Assembly (NCBI RefSeq): GCF_001458435.1
Contig: NZ_CYSF01000006.1
Span: 666,298 to 730,297, forward strand
DNA: 64,000 nucleotides
Source: Thalassovita mediterranea
GTDB taxonomy: Bacteria; Pseudomonadota; Alphaproteobacteria; Rhodobacterales; Rhodobacteraceae
Direction of reading: 5' to 3'
Numbering within the stretch: the stretch's first letter is position 1; every line of letters begins with the position of its first letter. The position numbers and the translations under genes were made by a program. Below the pieces are notes generated by a model. It searched no databases and had not been told where the DNA came from. It worked only from the letters and a program-made list of their open reading frames with translations. Below, one piece after another: positions 44,197 to 53,754 of the stretch.

Positions 44197-46557
44197 TCAG
44201 CCCCCAGCCCGTAAATCTTTGGCCCGCAGGCGTTCGCAGGCCATCAGCACCCGTTCCGGCGTTGCAGGCGCATCCAGACGCGGACATTCGCGGTAATCCG
44301 CGACCGAGGCGACGGCCATCGACAGCGCCTCAAACACCGAAATACCCAGCATGAAGGGCGGTTCGCCCACGGCCTTGGACCGTTTGATCGTGCGTTCCTT
44401 GTTCACCGACCATTCGGCCAGTTCCACGTTAAATTCACGCGGGCGATCGCTGGCCAGCGGGATCTTGTAAGTCGATGGCGCATGGGTGCGCAGGCGGCCC
44501 GCGTCGTCCCACCAAAGCTCTTCGGTGGTGAGCCAACCCATGCCTTGGATAAACGCACCCTCGACCTGTCCCTTATCAAGGATCGGGTTCAGCGAGCGAC
44601 CGACGTCGTGCAGAATATCCGTGCGATCCACGGTGTATTCACCCGTTAGCGTGTCGATCGACACCTCTGAGCAGGACGCACCATAGGCGTAGTAGAAGAA
44701 CGGCCGCCCCTTGCCTGCGTCGCGATCCCAGTGGATTTTGGGGGTTTTGTAGAACCCTGCGGCGGACAGGTGGACGCGGGCCATGTAGGCCTCTTTCACC
44801 AGTGTGTTGAACGGCACCAGTTCATCACCGATGCGGATGGTGTTGGGCAGGAACTGCACCTGGTCCTCTGCCACGCCGCGCGACTCGGCTGCGAATTTGA
44901 CCAGCCGTGCCTTGATCTGTTCCGCCCCATCAAGGGCCGCCATCCCATTCAGGTCAGAGCCGGAAGAGGCCGCCGTGGCGGAGGTGTTGGGCACCTTTTC
45001 AGTGGTGGTTTTGGTGATCTTCACCCGGTCGAAATCAACCTGAAAGGCATCCGCCACAATCTGCGCGATCTTGGTGTTCAGGCCCTGCCCCATTTCTGTT
45101 CCGCCGTGGTTCAGGTGGATGGAGCCGTCGTTATAAACATGGATCAGCGATCCGGCCTGATTGTACCACGTCGCGGTGAAGGAGATGCCGAATTTCACCG
45201 GCGTCAGCGCGATGCCTTTGCGGATCACGCCGCCCTTTGCGTTATGGTCCAGAACCGCCTGACGGCGCGCTTGGTAATCAGCGTTTTCCTCCAGCTCAGC
45301 GACCACGCGGTCGATGATGTTATCCTCCACCTCTTGATGGTAAGGGGTGAGGGTGCGGCCATCGCTGCCGTCGTCGCCAAACTGACCGTAGAAGTTCGCT
45401 TTGCGCACCTCCAACGGGTCTTTGCCCAGTTTATAGGCGATCTCTTCGATCATCCGTTCGGCGGCGACCACGCCCTGCGGGCCACCGAAGCCACGAAAGG
45501 CGGTGTTGGACACGGTGTTGGTTTTCAGCGGCTCACTGCGCAGGCGGACATTGGGATAGAAATAGGCATTATCCGCGTGAAACAGCGCGCGGTCGGTGAC
45601 AGGACCAGAGAGGTCCGCCGCATAACCGCAACGCGCGGCAAAGACGCTATCGACCGCCTGAATACGGCCCTGATCGTCAAAGGCAACGTCGTAGTCGACA
45701 ACAAAATCGTGCCGCTTGCCGGTGGCGGTCATATCCTGATCGCGGTCGGGGCGGATTTTGCAGGGGCGGTTCCACTTCTTCGCGGCCATGGCGGCGACGA
45801 CGCAGAACAGGTTCATCTGGCTTTCCTTGCCGCCAAAGCCGCCGCCCATCCGGCGCACGTTGATGGTCACCGCATTTGACGGCACGCCAAGGACGTGGGC
45901 GACCATATGCTGCGCCTCGCTGGGGTGCTGGGTGGAGCTGGTGACGGTCACATCGTCATCTTCCCCCGGCACGGCAAAAGCGATATGGCCCTCAAGGTAC
46001 ATGTGATCCTGACCGCCAATTTCCATACGGCCCTGAATGCGGTGCGGTGCGGCGTCAAACGCGGGCGCAATCTCACCGCGTTCCAGTTTCAGCGGGTCGG
46101 TGACCAATGTGCCGCCAGCCTCACGGGCGGCCAGCGGGTCAAGGGCGTGGGGCAGGACTTCATAGTCCACCTCGGCCAGTTCCGCCGCTCGCCGCGCCGC
46201 ATCACGGCTGTCAGCGATCACTGCAAACAGCGGGTGGCCGTGAAATTCAACGCGGTCGGTGGGGAACACAGGTTCGTCATTCTTGCCGGTTGGGCTGACA
46301 TCGTTATGGCCTGGAATATCCTCGGCGGTCAGCACGCCGATAACGCCCGGCGCGGCCCGCACGGCATCAAGGTCCATCGACAGGATGCGCCCGTGCGCCA
46401 CGGTCGCGGTACCAAGGTAGGCGTGCATCGTGCCCACAGGTTCGGCGATATCATCGCAGTATTCGGCGCGGCCAGTGACGTGTTTTACCGCACTGTCGTG
46501 CTGGCGGTCGTCGTTCACCAGACCCTTCAACGGGGGGAGTGTGTCGTGTGTGTTCAT
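44197..46557 (-). CDS. xdhB: Xanthine dehydrogenase, molybdopterin-binding subunit
   Basis: 786 residues, the size of R. capsulatus XdhB. Catalytic glutamate in SKAVGEPPFMLGISVFEA, Moco contacts in GGGFGGKESQ, FRGFGGPQGV and GTEMGQGLNTKIAQ. Oxidises hypoxanthine and xanthine to urate. 12 bases after xdhA. Confidence 0.96.
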   Translation of the reverse strand: MNTHDTLPPLKGLVNDDRQHDSAVKHVTGRAEYCDDIAEPVGTMHAYLGTATVAHGRILSMDLDAVRAAPGVIGVLTAEDIPGHNDVSPTGKNDEPVFPTDRVEFHGHPLFAVIADSRDAARRAAELAEVDYEVLPHALDPLAAREAGGTLVTDPLKLERGEIAPAFDAAPHRIQGRMEIGGQDHMYLEGHIAFAVPGEDDDVTVTSSTQHPSEAQHMVAHVLGVPSNAVTINVRRMGGGFGGKESQMNLFCVVAAMAAKKWNRPCKIRPDRDQDMTATGKRHDFVVDYDVAFDDQGRIQAVDSVFAARCGYAADLSGPVTDRALFHADNAYFYPNVRLRSEPLKTNTVSNTAFRGFGGPQGVVAAERMIEEIAYKLGKDPLEVRKANFYGQFGDDGSDGRTLTPYHQEVEDNIIDRVVAELEENADYQARRQAVLDHNAKGGVIRKGIALTPVKFGISFTATWYNQAGSLIHVYNDGSIHLNHGGTEMGQGLNTKIAQIVADAFQVDFDRVKITKTTTEKVPNTSATAASSGSDLNGMAALDGAEQIKARLVKFAAESRGVAEDQVQFLPNTIRIGDELVPFNTLVKEAYMARVHLSAAGFYKTPKIHWDRDAGKGRPFFYYAYGASCSEVSIDTLTGEYTVDRTDILHDVGRSLNPILDKGQVEGAFIQGMGWLTTEELWWDDAGRLRTHAPSTYKIPLASDRPREFNVELAEWSVNKERTIKRSKAVGEPPFMLGISVFEALSMAVASVADYRECPRLDAPATPERVLMACERLRAKDLRAGG

Positions 46558-46569
46558 CTTATCCCCTCC

Positions 46570-48027
46570 TCAAACTGCCAGCCGCACGGGCTGGGTTGTG
46601 TCTGACTGTTCCATATAGAACCGGCGCAATAGGTTTCCTGCCGACAGCAGGCGATAATCGGCAGAAGCGCGCCAGTCGCTGAGCGGTTGGAAATCTGTCG
46701 CCACCGCCTGCGCCGCCGCATCAAACGCCGCCTGAGCAAAGGGCTGACCGATCAGCGCCGCCTCTGCCGCACTCGCGCGTTTTGGGGTGGCCGCCATGCC
46801 GCCGTAGGCGATGCGGGCATCGGTGATCTGGCCCGCATCGACGGTGACAGAAATGCCAACTGCCACGGCAGAGATATCTTCATCCCGACGTTTGGAAATT
46901 TTGTAGGCGGCATTTAGCTGCATCGCCTGTGGTAGGGGGATGGTGACTGTTTCCAAGAACTCGCCCAGTTGCAAATCCTGTTTGCCGTAGTCGATGAAGT
47001 ACTCTTCCAGCGGCAGTTCACGACGCTCCATCCCCTTGCGTAGGGTCACACGGGCACCCAGCGCGATCAGCACGGGCGGGGTGTCCCCGATGGGGGATCC
47101 GTTGGCGATATTGCCGCCCACCGTGCCCATGTTGCGCACCTGCCAACCGGCGATGCGGTTCCAGTAGTCGAGGAGGAAGGGGAAGTGTTCCTGCACCAGC
47201 GGCAGGAAATCCGAATAGCTGACCCCAGCGCCAAGGGTGATGGCACCACCTGCAACCTCAATTCGTTTCAGCGCGTCGATCTGATTGATATGGATCGCAG
47301 GGCTGATCGGGCGCAGGAATTTGGTCACCCAGAGCCCCACATCGGTGGCACCGGCCACAATCGTTGCCTGCGGGTTTTCGGCCAAAACAGCGGCGAAGTC
47401 ATCCAGATCGGCGGGCACAATCGCCTGATTATCCGCTGGTCCCGTCACCACGCGGGCGCCATCACGCAGGGCCTGCAACTGCGCAGTGATCCCATCACGG
47501 GTCGCCGCCAGATAGTCCGCCGTTGGCGTGCCGTATGCGCTGACCGCCAGCGCGGCCTTGATGATCGGCTCATACCCAGTGCAGCGGCACAGGTTGCCCT
47601 GCAGCGCCACCTCAACCTGACGGGCGGTGGGCTGCGGTGTTTCCATCCACAGAGCATAGAGCGACATGACGATGCCCGGCGTACAGAACCCGCATTGCGA
47701 TCCGTGGTGATCGACCATCGCCTGCTGCACAGGGTGCAACCCACCGTCCGCGCCACGAATATGTTCGATCGTCACCACATGGCAGCCATCCAGCGAAGCC
47801 ACAAAGCGGATACAGGCATTCACCGCCTCATAGCGCAGGCCATCCTTGGTCAGTCGCCCCACTAGCACGGTGCAGGCGCCACAATCACCTTCGGCACAGC
47901 CTTCCTTGCTGCCGGTCAGGCGCTGGTCGATGCGCAGGAAATCCAACAGGGTGTCCGTCGCCGCAACCGAGGGCAGTGACACCGCCCGTCCGTTCAGCAG
48001 AAACCGAATATCGCTACGCTGGCTCAT
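46570..48027 (-). CDS. xdhA: Xanthine dehydrogenase, iron-sulfur/FAD subunit
   Basis: 485 residues from MSQRSDIRFLLNGR, behind GGAGGGTGAG; the open frame runs 45 codons further up into the promoter. First [2Fe-2S] cluster ligands in KEGCAEGDCGACTVLVG, second cluster in QCGFCTPGIVMSLYA and NLCRCTGYEPI, then the FAD domain with IVAGATDVGLWVTK and NMGTVGGNIANGSPIGD. It passes electrons from XdhB to NAD. Divergent from a LysR regulator over 167 AT-rich bases. Confidence 0.96.
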   Translation of the reverse strand: MSQRSDIRFLLNGRAVSLPSVAATDTLLDFLRIDQRLTGSKEGCAEGDCGACTVLVGRLTKDGLRYEAVNACIRFVASLDGCHVVTIEHIRGADGGLHPVQQAMVDHHGSQCGFCTPGIVMSLYALWMETPQPTARQVEVALQGNLCRCTGYEPIIKAALAVSAYGTPTADYLAATRDGITAQLQALRDGARVVTGPADNQAIVPADLDDFAAVLAENPQATIVAGATDVGLWVTKFLRPISPAIHINQIDALKRIEVAGGAITLGAGVSYSDFLPLVQEHFPFLLDYWNRIAGWQVRNMGTVGGNIANGSPIGDTPPVLIALGARVTLRKGMERRELPLEEYFIDYGKQDLQLGEFLETVTIPLPQAMQLNAAYKISKRRDEDISAVAVGISVTVDAGQITDARIAYGGMAATPKRASAAEAALIGQPFAQAAFDAAAQAVATDFQPLSDWRASADYRLLSAGNLLRRFYMEQSDTTQPVRLAV

Positions 48028-48194
48028 CTCACCCTCCGACTGCGTGGCTGCCCCGCGTGCGGGGTGTTTGATTATAAAATACCACCGCCGACTATCAATG
48101 AATATGACGCTATACGCTAAATACTTTCTACAATCTGTTGATAATGATATCCTGCCGCGCAATTAAGCAGATCAGCGTGAGGACGCCGCCCAAA

Positions 48195-49097
48195 ATGCCC
48201 TATATCGAATGCCTGCGCGTCTTTACCCGTGTGGTGGAACTGGGCTCCATCACCTCTGGCGGGCGCGATTTGCGGCTGACACCGGCGGTGGCCTCCAAGC
48301 GGATCAAGGAGCTGGAGGCGCGGCTGGGCGTGCGGCTGTTCAATCGTACCACGCGGTCGATCATCCCAACCGAGGTCGGGCAGCTATTTTATCAGGAGGC
48401 CAAGAATGTGCTAGCCTCGCTGGACACGGCAGAGGCGGTGGTGGCGAATTATTCCGACCGCCCGCGCGGGGTCATTCGGGTGACGGCGCCCTTGGGTGTG
48501 GGGCGGCGGATCATTGCGCCCCTCGTGCCAGAATTTGTGGCGGAATACCCAGAAACAGAGGTGCAAATGCGCCTGTCAGATCGCGCGGTGGATCTGATGA
48601 GCGAACGGATGGATGTGGCGTTTTTTGTCGGCGTTCCGAAAGAGTCCAACCTGAAACTGCGCCAGATCGCGGAGGTGGCGCGTGTGCTGGTCGCCGCGCC
48701 TGACTATATCGCGAAACATGGCGCGCCGACGGGACCGCAGGATCTGTTGAAGAACCACAATTGCCTGTTGCTGCGCTATCCACGCTCGCCCGAATATTTC
48801 TGGCAATTGCAGACGGACACCGGCCTGCGCAAGCTGGATGTAACGGGCAAGTTTGACGCTGACGACAGTGATGTGCTGACCGATTGGGCGCTGGCGGGAC
48901 ATGGGATTGCCAACAAGCCGCGCTTTGATGTGGCGACGCATCTGGCACGCGGTGATCTGGTGGAGGTGATGGCAGACACACCCCCTGCCCCGTCGCTGTT
49001 TGGGTGCCTCTACCCGCACCGCAAATTGCAGGATCCGAAAACGCGGGCCTTCGTGGATTTCATGACGGAACGTAGTCAGACGCGGCTGGGGCTCTAG
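48195..49097 (+). CDS. LysR-family regulator (first of a paralogous pair)
   Basis: 300 residues from MPYIECLRVFTRVVELGS at 48195, behind GTGAGGA; an earlier ATG (48138) adds 19 residues with no family match. HTH SITSGGRDLRLTPAVASKRI, effector domain of the PbpR/DsdC-like group beginning PRGVIRVTAPLGVGRRIIAP. Divergent from xdhABC, which is the likely target. About half of its residues match those of the LysR gene that follows. Confidence 0.88.
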   Translation: MPYIECLRVFTRVVELGSITSGGRDLRLTPAVASKRIKELEARLGVRLFNRTTRSIIPTEVGQLFYQEAKNVLASLDTAEAVVANYSDRPRGVIRVTAPLGVGRRIIAPLVPEFVAEYPETEVQMRLSDRAVDLMSERMDVAFFVGVPKESNLKLRQIAEVARVLVAAPDYIAKHGAPTGPQDLLKNHNCLLLRYPRSPEYFWQLQTDTGLRKLDVTGKFDADDSDVLTDWALAGHGIANKPRFDVATHLARGDLVEVMADTPPAPSLFGCLYPHRKLQDPKTRAFVDFMTERSQTRLGL

Positions 49098-49169
49098 GCT
49101 GGCGCCGGGGCGGATTTGCAGGTAAATTCGAATAAATTCGCCGACCTTTAGCAAAAACCGGAAAATCCC

Positions 49170-50084
49170 ATGGCTTACCTCGACAATATCCGCACCTTTG
49201 TTCGGGTCTATGAGCTGGGCAATATGTCTGCGGCTGCGCGGGATTTGCGGGTGTCTGCCGCCGTCGCCTCCAGCCGAATTTCACAGCTAGAGGATCATCT
49301 GGGCGTGCGGCTGTTTCATCGCACCACGCGCACCCTGACGCCGACAGAACAGGGGCAGATGTTCTACAGCGGGGCAGGCAAGATCCTGGAGGCGGTGGAG
49401 GAGGCAGAGGCCGATATTTCCGACATCACCGACAGCCCACGCGGCACTCTTTATGTGGCCGCGCCCTTGGGCGTTGGGCAGCGGTTCATTGCGCCAGCGG
49501 TGCCCGCGTTCAAGGAACAGTATCCGCAAATCTCCATCCGGTTGCGCCTGTCGGATCGCAAACTGGATCTGGCGGCTGAGGGGCTGGACGCGGCCTTCTT
49601 CCTCGGGGTGCCGGAGGACAGCAATCTGCGCATTCGCAAAATCACCGATTGCCCGCGGGTTCTGTGCGCCGCGCCCGACTACCTTGACCGTCGCGGCGCT
49701 CCGCAGAACAGTGATGAATTGCGCACCGATACCCATGATTGCCTGAACCTGCGCTACCCCGGTGCGCCCGAATTTCAGTGGCCGCTGCAAGGCCCGAACG
49801 GTGTGCAGCGGGTGCCGGTGACCGGCCCGTTTGAAACGGACCATGGTGAGGTTTTGACCCAATGGGCGCTGGCGGGGCATGGCATCGTGATGAAGCCGGT
49901 GTTCGAGATTGCCGAACACCTTGCCGCCGGTCGGTTGGAGGTTGTCCTGCCAGAAGAGCCGCCGGTGCCGATCCAGCTGGCCTGCCTGTACCTGCATCGA
50001 CGTCGGCAGGATCCGAAGGCGCGGCTGTTCATGGATTTCATGGTCGAGCATATTCAGGCTGAAATGGCGCGGCTGCCCTTGTGA
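49170..50084 (+). CDS. LysR-family regulator (second of a paralogous pair)
   Basis: 304 residues. HTH NMSAAARDLRVSAAVASSRI; the block PRGTLYVAAPLGVGQRFIAP and later WALAGHGIVMKPVFEIAEHL align with the preceding gene product all along its length, so the two are tandem duplicates. No ribosome site is visible before the ATG; 72 bases separate the genes and contain the direct repeat AAATTCG-AAT-AAATTCG just before it (49124-49140). A role in purine or neighbouring-transporter control is inferred only from position. Confidence 0.88.
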   Translation: MAYLDNIRTFVRVYELGNMSAAARDLRVSAAVASSRISQLEDHLGVRLFHRTTRTLTPTEQGQMFYSGAGKILEAVEEAEADISDITDSPRGTLYVAAPLGVGQRFIAPAVPAFKEQYPQISIRLRLSDRKLDLAAEGLDAAFFLGVPEDSNLRIRKITDCPRVLCAAPDYLDRRGAPQNSDELRTDTHDCLNLRYPGAPEFQWPLQGPNGVQRVPVTGPFETDHGEVLTQWALAGHGIVMKPVFEIAEHLAAGRLEVVLPEEPPVPIQLACLYLHRRRQDPKARLFMDFMVEHIQAEMARLPL

Positions 50085-50091
50085 TCCGGCG

Positions 50092-50109
50092 CCATACGGC
50101 AGCGTATGG
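50092..50109. repeat. CCATACG-GCAG-CGTATGG palindrome between convergent genes
   Basis: Perfect 7-base arms, tetraloop GCAG, 7 bases after the LysR stop and directly next to the MFS stop. Identical to the palindromic part of the composite element at 15255-15272. Confidence 0.65.
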
Positions 50110-51432
50110 TTAAAACCGTGTGGCCCAGCGCGGGTGATCCTCATCAATGATCAGCGCGTGGCTGTGCCGATGCCCGCCGCCCTGTAAATGCGGATGATCA
50201 GGCGGCAGGTTGTGGTGGGTGTGCGCCACCTCCACCGGATCGCCAACGGGCCAGAGGCGCATGGCGGCGACCATGCCCAGCGTCGCAATCAGCGCCAGGA
50301 CCAACAGTGCGGCCTGCACGCCGAACCATGTAATCAACACACCCGCCAGCGGATAAGCGAACAGCCAGCAGAAATGCGAAAGTGCAAACTGCGCCGCGAA
50401 CAGCGCCGGTCGATCCACCGCATGGGCAGATCGGCGCAGCAAGCGGCCCGCAGGGGTGGACAGTGTGGAAAACCCCAGACCGAGGATCAGCCAACACAGC
50501 AACAGTGCGGGCCAGCGCAATCCGTAAACCGCTGTCAGCAGCGACAGTAGGATCAGCCCGCCGATCATCAAAACCGCCCCAAACAACATCACCGGACGAT
50601 CCGCCACCTGTGTCAGCACGCGTGGCAGAGACAATGCGGCTAGCATCGAGCCGAGGCCAAAGGCAAACATCGTCCATGCCAGCGCCCCCTCTGACAGGCC
50701 CAGATCTGCGCGCACCAGAACCACGGTATTCACCAGCACCATCGCCCCCGCCGCCGCCACTGTGACGTTTAGCGCCATCAGCCCGCGCAGACGCGGCGTT
50801 GCCAGAAACACCCGAGTGCCCAGCGTGGTGCGATCATAGATCCCGCGTTTGGCCGCTGGTTTCGGGGCGGGCAGCATCACCGTCAGGATCAACACCGCCG
50901 ACCCGAGGAAGCCCAGCGCGGTGCCCAGAAACAGGGTGTCATAGCTAACCGCGAGCAACAAAAGCGCCGCCAGTGTCGGGCTGATAATGCTTTCCAGATC
51001 ATAGGTCATGCGCGACAGGGCCAGACCTTGGGTATAACGGTCCTCTTCTGGCAGGACGTCGGGGATGGTGGCCTGAAACACCGGCGTAAATCCGGCAGAA
51101 GCCGCCTGTAGCGCAAAGATCAGCGCAAAGACCTGCCAGACCTCGGTAACAAAAGGCAAGGCAACCGCCACCAATAACCGCACGATGTCCAAGCCAGCCA
51201 GATAGGCCCGACGCGGCAAACGGTCTGCAAACGCCCCTGCAATTGGCGCGATCAGCACATAGGCCACCATCTTGATTGTGAACACTGCCCCTAGAACCAT
51301 TCCCGCCTGATCAGCCGCCAGATCAAAAGCCAGAAGCCCCAGCGCAACAGAGGCAAGCCCAGTGCCAATCAACGCAACCAGCTGCGCAGCGAAAAGGTGG
51401 CGAAACGAACGATCTGATAAAACGGCGAACAT
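50110..51432 (-). CDS. MFS exporter with histidine-rich cytoplasmic tail (metal efflux candidate)
   Basis: 440 residues, about twelve membrane helices, MFS loop motif AGAFADRLPRRAYLAGL. The C-terminal ~38 residues hold nine histidines (HTHHNLPPDHPHLQGGGHRH and a further SHA..DEDH), a typical transition-metal binding tail. With a CsoR/RcnR-family repressor gene 22 bases upstream on the same strand, the unit resembles nickel/cobalt exporters such as NrsD/NreB with their sensor. Metal identity is inferred, not seen. Confidence 0.85.
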   Translation of the reverse strand: MFAVLSDRSFRHLFAAQLVALIGTGLASVALGLLAFDLAADQAGMVLGAVFTIKMVAYVLIAPIAGAFADRLPRRAYLAGLDIVRLLVAVALPFVTEVWQVFALIFALQAASAGFTPVFQATIPDVLPEEDRYTQGLALSRMTYDLESIISPTLAALLLLAVSYDTLFLGTALGFLGSAVLILTVMLPAPKPAAKRGIYDRTTLGTRVFLATPRLRGLMALNVTVAAAGAMVLVNTVVLVRADLGLSEGALAWTMFAFGLGSMLAALSLPRVLTQVADRPVMLFGAVLMIGGLILLSLLTAVYGLRWPALLLCWLILGLGFSTLSTPAGRLLRRSAHAVDRPALFAAQFALSHFCWLFAYPLAGVLITWFGVQAALLVLALIATLGMVAAMRLWPVGDPVEVAHTHHNLPPDHPHLQGGGHRHSHALIIDEDHPRWATRF

Positions 51433-51454
51433 GGCTTTCCCTTCGGGATGCGTG

Positions 51455-51727
51455 TCACAGGTAGCGCGAAATTGCTTTCAGTTCGGCGCGCTGCTGAGAC
51501 AGCGAGCCCTCTTCGAGGCAGTGATCCATGTGATCGTGGATCAATGCCTGTTTGGCATTGCGCACCGCGCTTTCCACCGCTTGCAACTGCTGAGCAACCT
51601 CCAGACAAGGTTTCCCCTCTTCGATCATGCGTGCCACAGCCGCCAAATGACCGTTCGCGCGCTTCAGTCGCGAGATGATCTTGGGATGACTTTCATGGCG
51701 ATGCGGGTGGAAAAGATCTTGTGTCAT
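51455..51727 (-). CDS. CsoR/RcnR-family metal-sensing repressor
   Basis: 90-residue all-helical DUF156 protein. Cys41, His66 and Cys70 have the 25- and 29-residue spacings of the W-X-Y metal site (Cys-His-Cys, as in copper sensor CsoR; RcnR has His at the last position). The N-terminus is also His-rich (FHPHRHESH), which in RcnR-type proteins adds nickel/cobalt ligands. Metal therefore ambiguous between Cu, Ni and Co. The gene is preceded directly by two identical operator-like sites and lies in an operon with the His-tailed exporter. Confidence 0.88.
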   Translation of the reverse strand: MTQDLFHPHRHESHPKIISRLKRANGHLAAVARMIEEGKPCLEVAQQLQAVESAVRNAKQALIHDHMDHCLEEGSLSQQRAELKAISRYL

Positions 51728-51732
51728 AGGCG

Positions 51733-51780
51733 CATTATCCCCCTAGGGAGGTTGTTCGTCAATATCCCCCTAGGGAGGAT
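51733..51780 (-). promoter_or_regulatory. Two tandem operators for the metal-sensing repressor
   Basis: ATCCCCCTAGGGAGG occurs twice, in 51733-51752 and 51760-51780, in direct repeat 27 bases apart. Each core is a C-tract/G-tract half-palindrome in AT flanks, the form bound by CsoR/RcnR/FrmR proteins. Position is -6 to -53 from the regulator's start, so binding would block the exporter operon. Confidence 0.75.
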
Positions 51781-51947
51781 AAGGCGACCACACCAAACAC
51801 ATCACCCCCGTCAACAACCGCATTTTGCCAAACCCTACATCCACCACAGATCGGGTGGGCGCCGGCGATCGACACAAACTCATCTTGATGAAGAATTCAC
51901 CATCAACGCAGCACGTCATGCCCAACTGCTATATCAGTGTAGAAAAA

Positions 51948-52024
51948 TGGCGATCCCTGAAGGACTCGAACCCTCAACCTGCTGATTAGAAGTCAGCTGC
52001 TCTATCCAGTTGAGCTAAGGGACC
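51948..52024 (-). tRNA. tRNA-Arg (anticodon TCT)
   Basis: 77 nucleotides including an encoded CCA. Acceptor GGTCCCT/AGGGATC, D arm AGCTCAACTGGATAGAGC, anticodon stem CTGAC-TTCTAAT-CAG with TCT, and T arm GAGGGTTCGAGTCCTTC. A TTTTT run follows on the minus strand. Position next to an accessory region is notable, but I found no second copy of its 3' end that would mark an integration site. Confidence 0.95.
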
Positions 52025-52160
52025 GCTCTGCTGCCTATTCCCACCTGTTTCGCGGCGGTTGAGGCTGTATTGACCCTATAGTGCAACAATTCGCAAAGCA
52101 AAAGGGCGCCCTGTCGGGAGGTGTGAAAAAACCCGCGGGGTCGGTGGCCACAGGGCCTTT

Positions 52161-52808
52161 CTATGGCAGACGCCGAACCCATTCAGCCGCAGCTTCGCAG
52201 CAGTTTGGCAGCGCGGTCGTGTGATCCACACCAGTTTGCCGCTTTCGTGGTTTCAGGTCGTGATCGCCATCCTCTAACCAGAAGAGCTCCACAGGGTCCG
52301 GCAACCCGTAGCCTGTCACCTCGTCGAGATTGCCCAGCGGATCACGGCTGCCCTGACAGATCAGACTAGGCACCTGGAGATCGTAAAGGTGTTCGGTACG
52401 TAGGCTGTCAGGTTTTCCACGCGGATGGAACGGATAGCCAAAGCACATCAATCCTTGAACCAGTCCTTGTTGCCAGAGATCTTGTACAATCAAGCTGGCA
52501 ACACGTCCCCCCATGGACTTTCCGCCGATGATCAACCGGCCATCGGGACGGACATCGCGCAGCGCTGCAATAGCGGCGCGAAATTCGTCGCACAATGGCG
52601 GCATTTTCGGCGGCGGGCGCTTGGCCCCACCGCGACGGCGGGCCGCCATATAGTCAAACTCGAACCGCGCAACACCAAGACCACGCGCGGCAAATCCTGC
52701 GGCAATTTGCGTCATTACAGGCGAATCCATCGCCGCACCTGCGCCATGTGCGAACAACACTGTCGCAGCCGCATTATCTGGCCCGTCGAACAGCAGATCC
52801 ACCTTCAT
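52161..52808 (-). CDS. Alpha/beta hydrolase (Tex30/KANL3-like)
   Basis: 215 residues. ATVLFAHGAGAAMDSPVM is the oxyanion region, IIGGKSMGGRVASLIV the nucleophile elbow with Ser, and LEDGDHDLKPRK the histidine segment. MKVDLLFDG at 52808 is the likely N-terminus; ATGs at 52826 and 52829 would overlap the MYG1-family gene. Coupled to that gene. Function of this bacterial group is not known. Confidence 0.82.
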   Translation of the reverse strand: MKVDLLFDGPDNAAATVLFAHGAGAAMDSPVMTQIAAGFAARGLGVARFEFDYMAARRRGGAKRPPPKMPPLCDEFRAAIAALRDVRPDGRLIIGGKSMGGRVASLIVQDLWQQGLVQGLMCFGYPFHPRGKPDSLRTEHLYDLQVPSLICQGSRDPLGNLDEVTGYGLPDPVELFWLEDGDHDLKPRKRQTGVDHTTALPNCCEAAAEWVRRLP

Positions 52809-52815
52809 CGCAGGT

Positions 52816-53754
52816 TTATCCGGCATCATTTGCGGCGACGACCGCCTGACGGGCCATTTCGACGACGCCATCACGGCTATCTGCCACAGCAATGAACAGC
52901 GCATTATGGCAGAAAACCGCGCCCTTAACCCCCGTTACGGCAGCCAAATCCGATCCGTTCAGCCCAGCCCATGCTGCCGGCAAGTCAGCGCGTGCTTCGA
53001 AGGTGTCACCGCCTTTGCGAATTGTGGTCAGCGCCCAATCGGTGCGCCCGTTCCCCTCACGCGGGTGAATGACAAACAACAAATGATCAGCGCCTGCCTT
53101 TTCAACAGCTGCGCGGAACGGCATGCCCATTGGCAATTCCAAGACCTGCGCCTCTCCGGCTGCGACAATCGCCTGAGTGACCAGCGCTTCTGCCCGGCGT
53201 TTGGCAGCGCGGGTGCGCACAGCAGCTTCGACAAAGGCGCGCGCGATCGGCAAGGCAGCCATAAAGGCCAGATCATCTGCCTGCGCGCTACGGTCATCAA
53301 AGGCAGGCTTTAACGTTTCCAATAGCGAGGGCAGCGTCATCGACGCCAACGGTCCGGCCACAGACGGCTCTACCGCACCGTTATCCAGCAGATCCACTGG
53401 CAGAACGAATCCGCGATCAAATCCATGATGGACGTAATCCAAATCCGCCTCTGGCACATCCAGCGCGCGCAGGTAGTCGTGGCCAAAGTGTTTCCAGATC
53501 AAACCGAATGAGCTGTAGGGCTGACCATCTTCGCGCAAAGGGTTGGGCCTTTGATGGTGATCGAAAATGCCCTGATCAACGTCATAGTCACGACCTACAT
53601 CATAGATGATTTTACCCGCGCCGGGACTCGTGATTTCAGCATCACGTGTCCGGATCAGCTCGGCCGCAGGAAACAGTTGCGTCAGCACAACCGATGACAA
53701 AAGCTCGTCGGCATGGAAACCGCCGGAATGAGTTACCAACTGGGTGATGGACAT
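52816..53754 (-). CDS. MYG1 family protein
   Basis: 312 residues. The N-terminal metal motifs VTHSGGFHADELLSSVVL, VDQGIFDHHQRP and the C-terminal TDWALTTIRKGGDTFEARADL are those of MYG1 (UPF0160), related to DHH phosphoesterases; the eukaryotic protein is a 3'-5' RNA exonuclease. Bacterial role unknown. Gene starts 323 bases from the tni remnant. Confidence 0.9.
   Translation of the reverse strand: MSITQLVTHSGGFHADELLSSVVLTQLFPAAELIRTRDAEITSPGAGKIIYDVGRDYDVDQGIFDHHQRPNPLREDGQPYSSFGLIWKHFGHDYLRALDVPEADLDYVHHGFDRGFVLPVDLLDNGAVEPSVAGPLASMTLPSLLETLKPAFDDRSAQADDLAFMAALPIARAFVEAAVRTRAAKRRAEALVTQAIVAAGEAQVLELPMGMPFRAAVEKAGADHLLFVIHPREGNGRTDWALTTIRKGGDTFEARADLPAAWAGLNGSDLAAVTGVKGAVFCHNALFIAVADSRDGVVEMARQAVVAANDAG

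Noticed and set aside
51948..52024. tRNA-Arg as the integration site for the accessory region
   Set aside because: No duplicate of the tRNA 3' end was found further right, no integrase gene is present, and intact MYG1 and hydrolase genes lie between.
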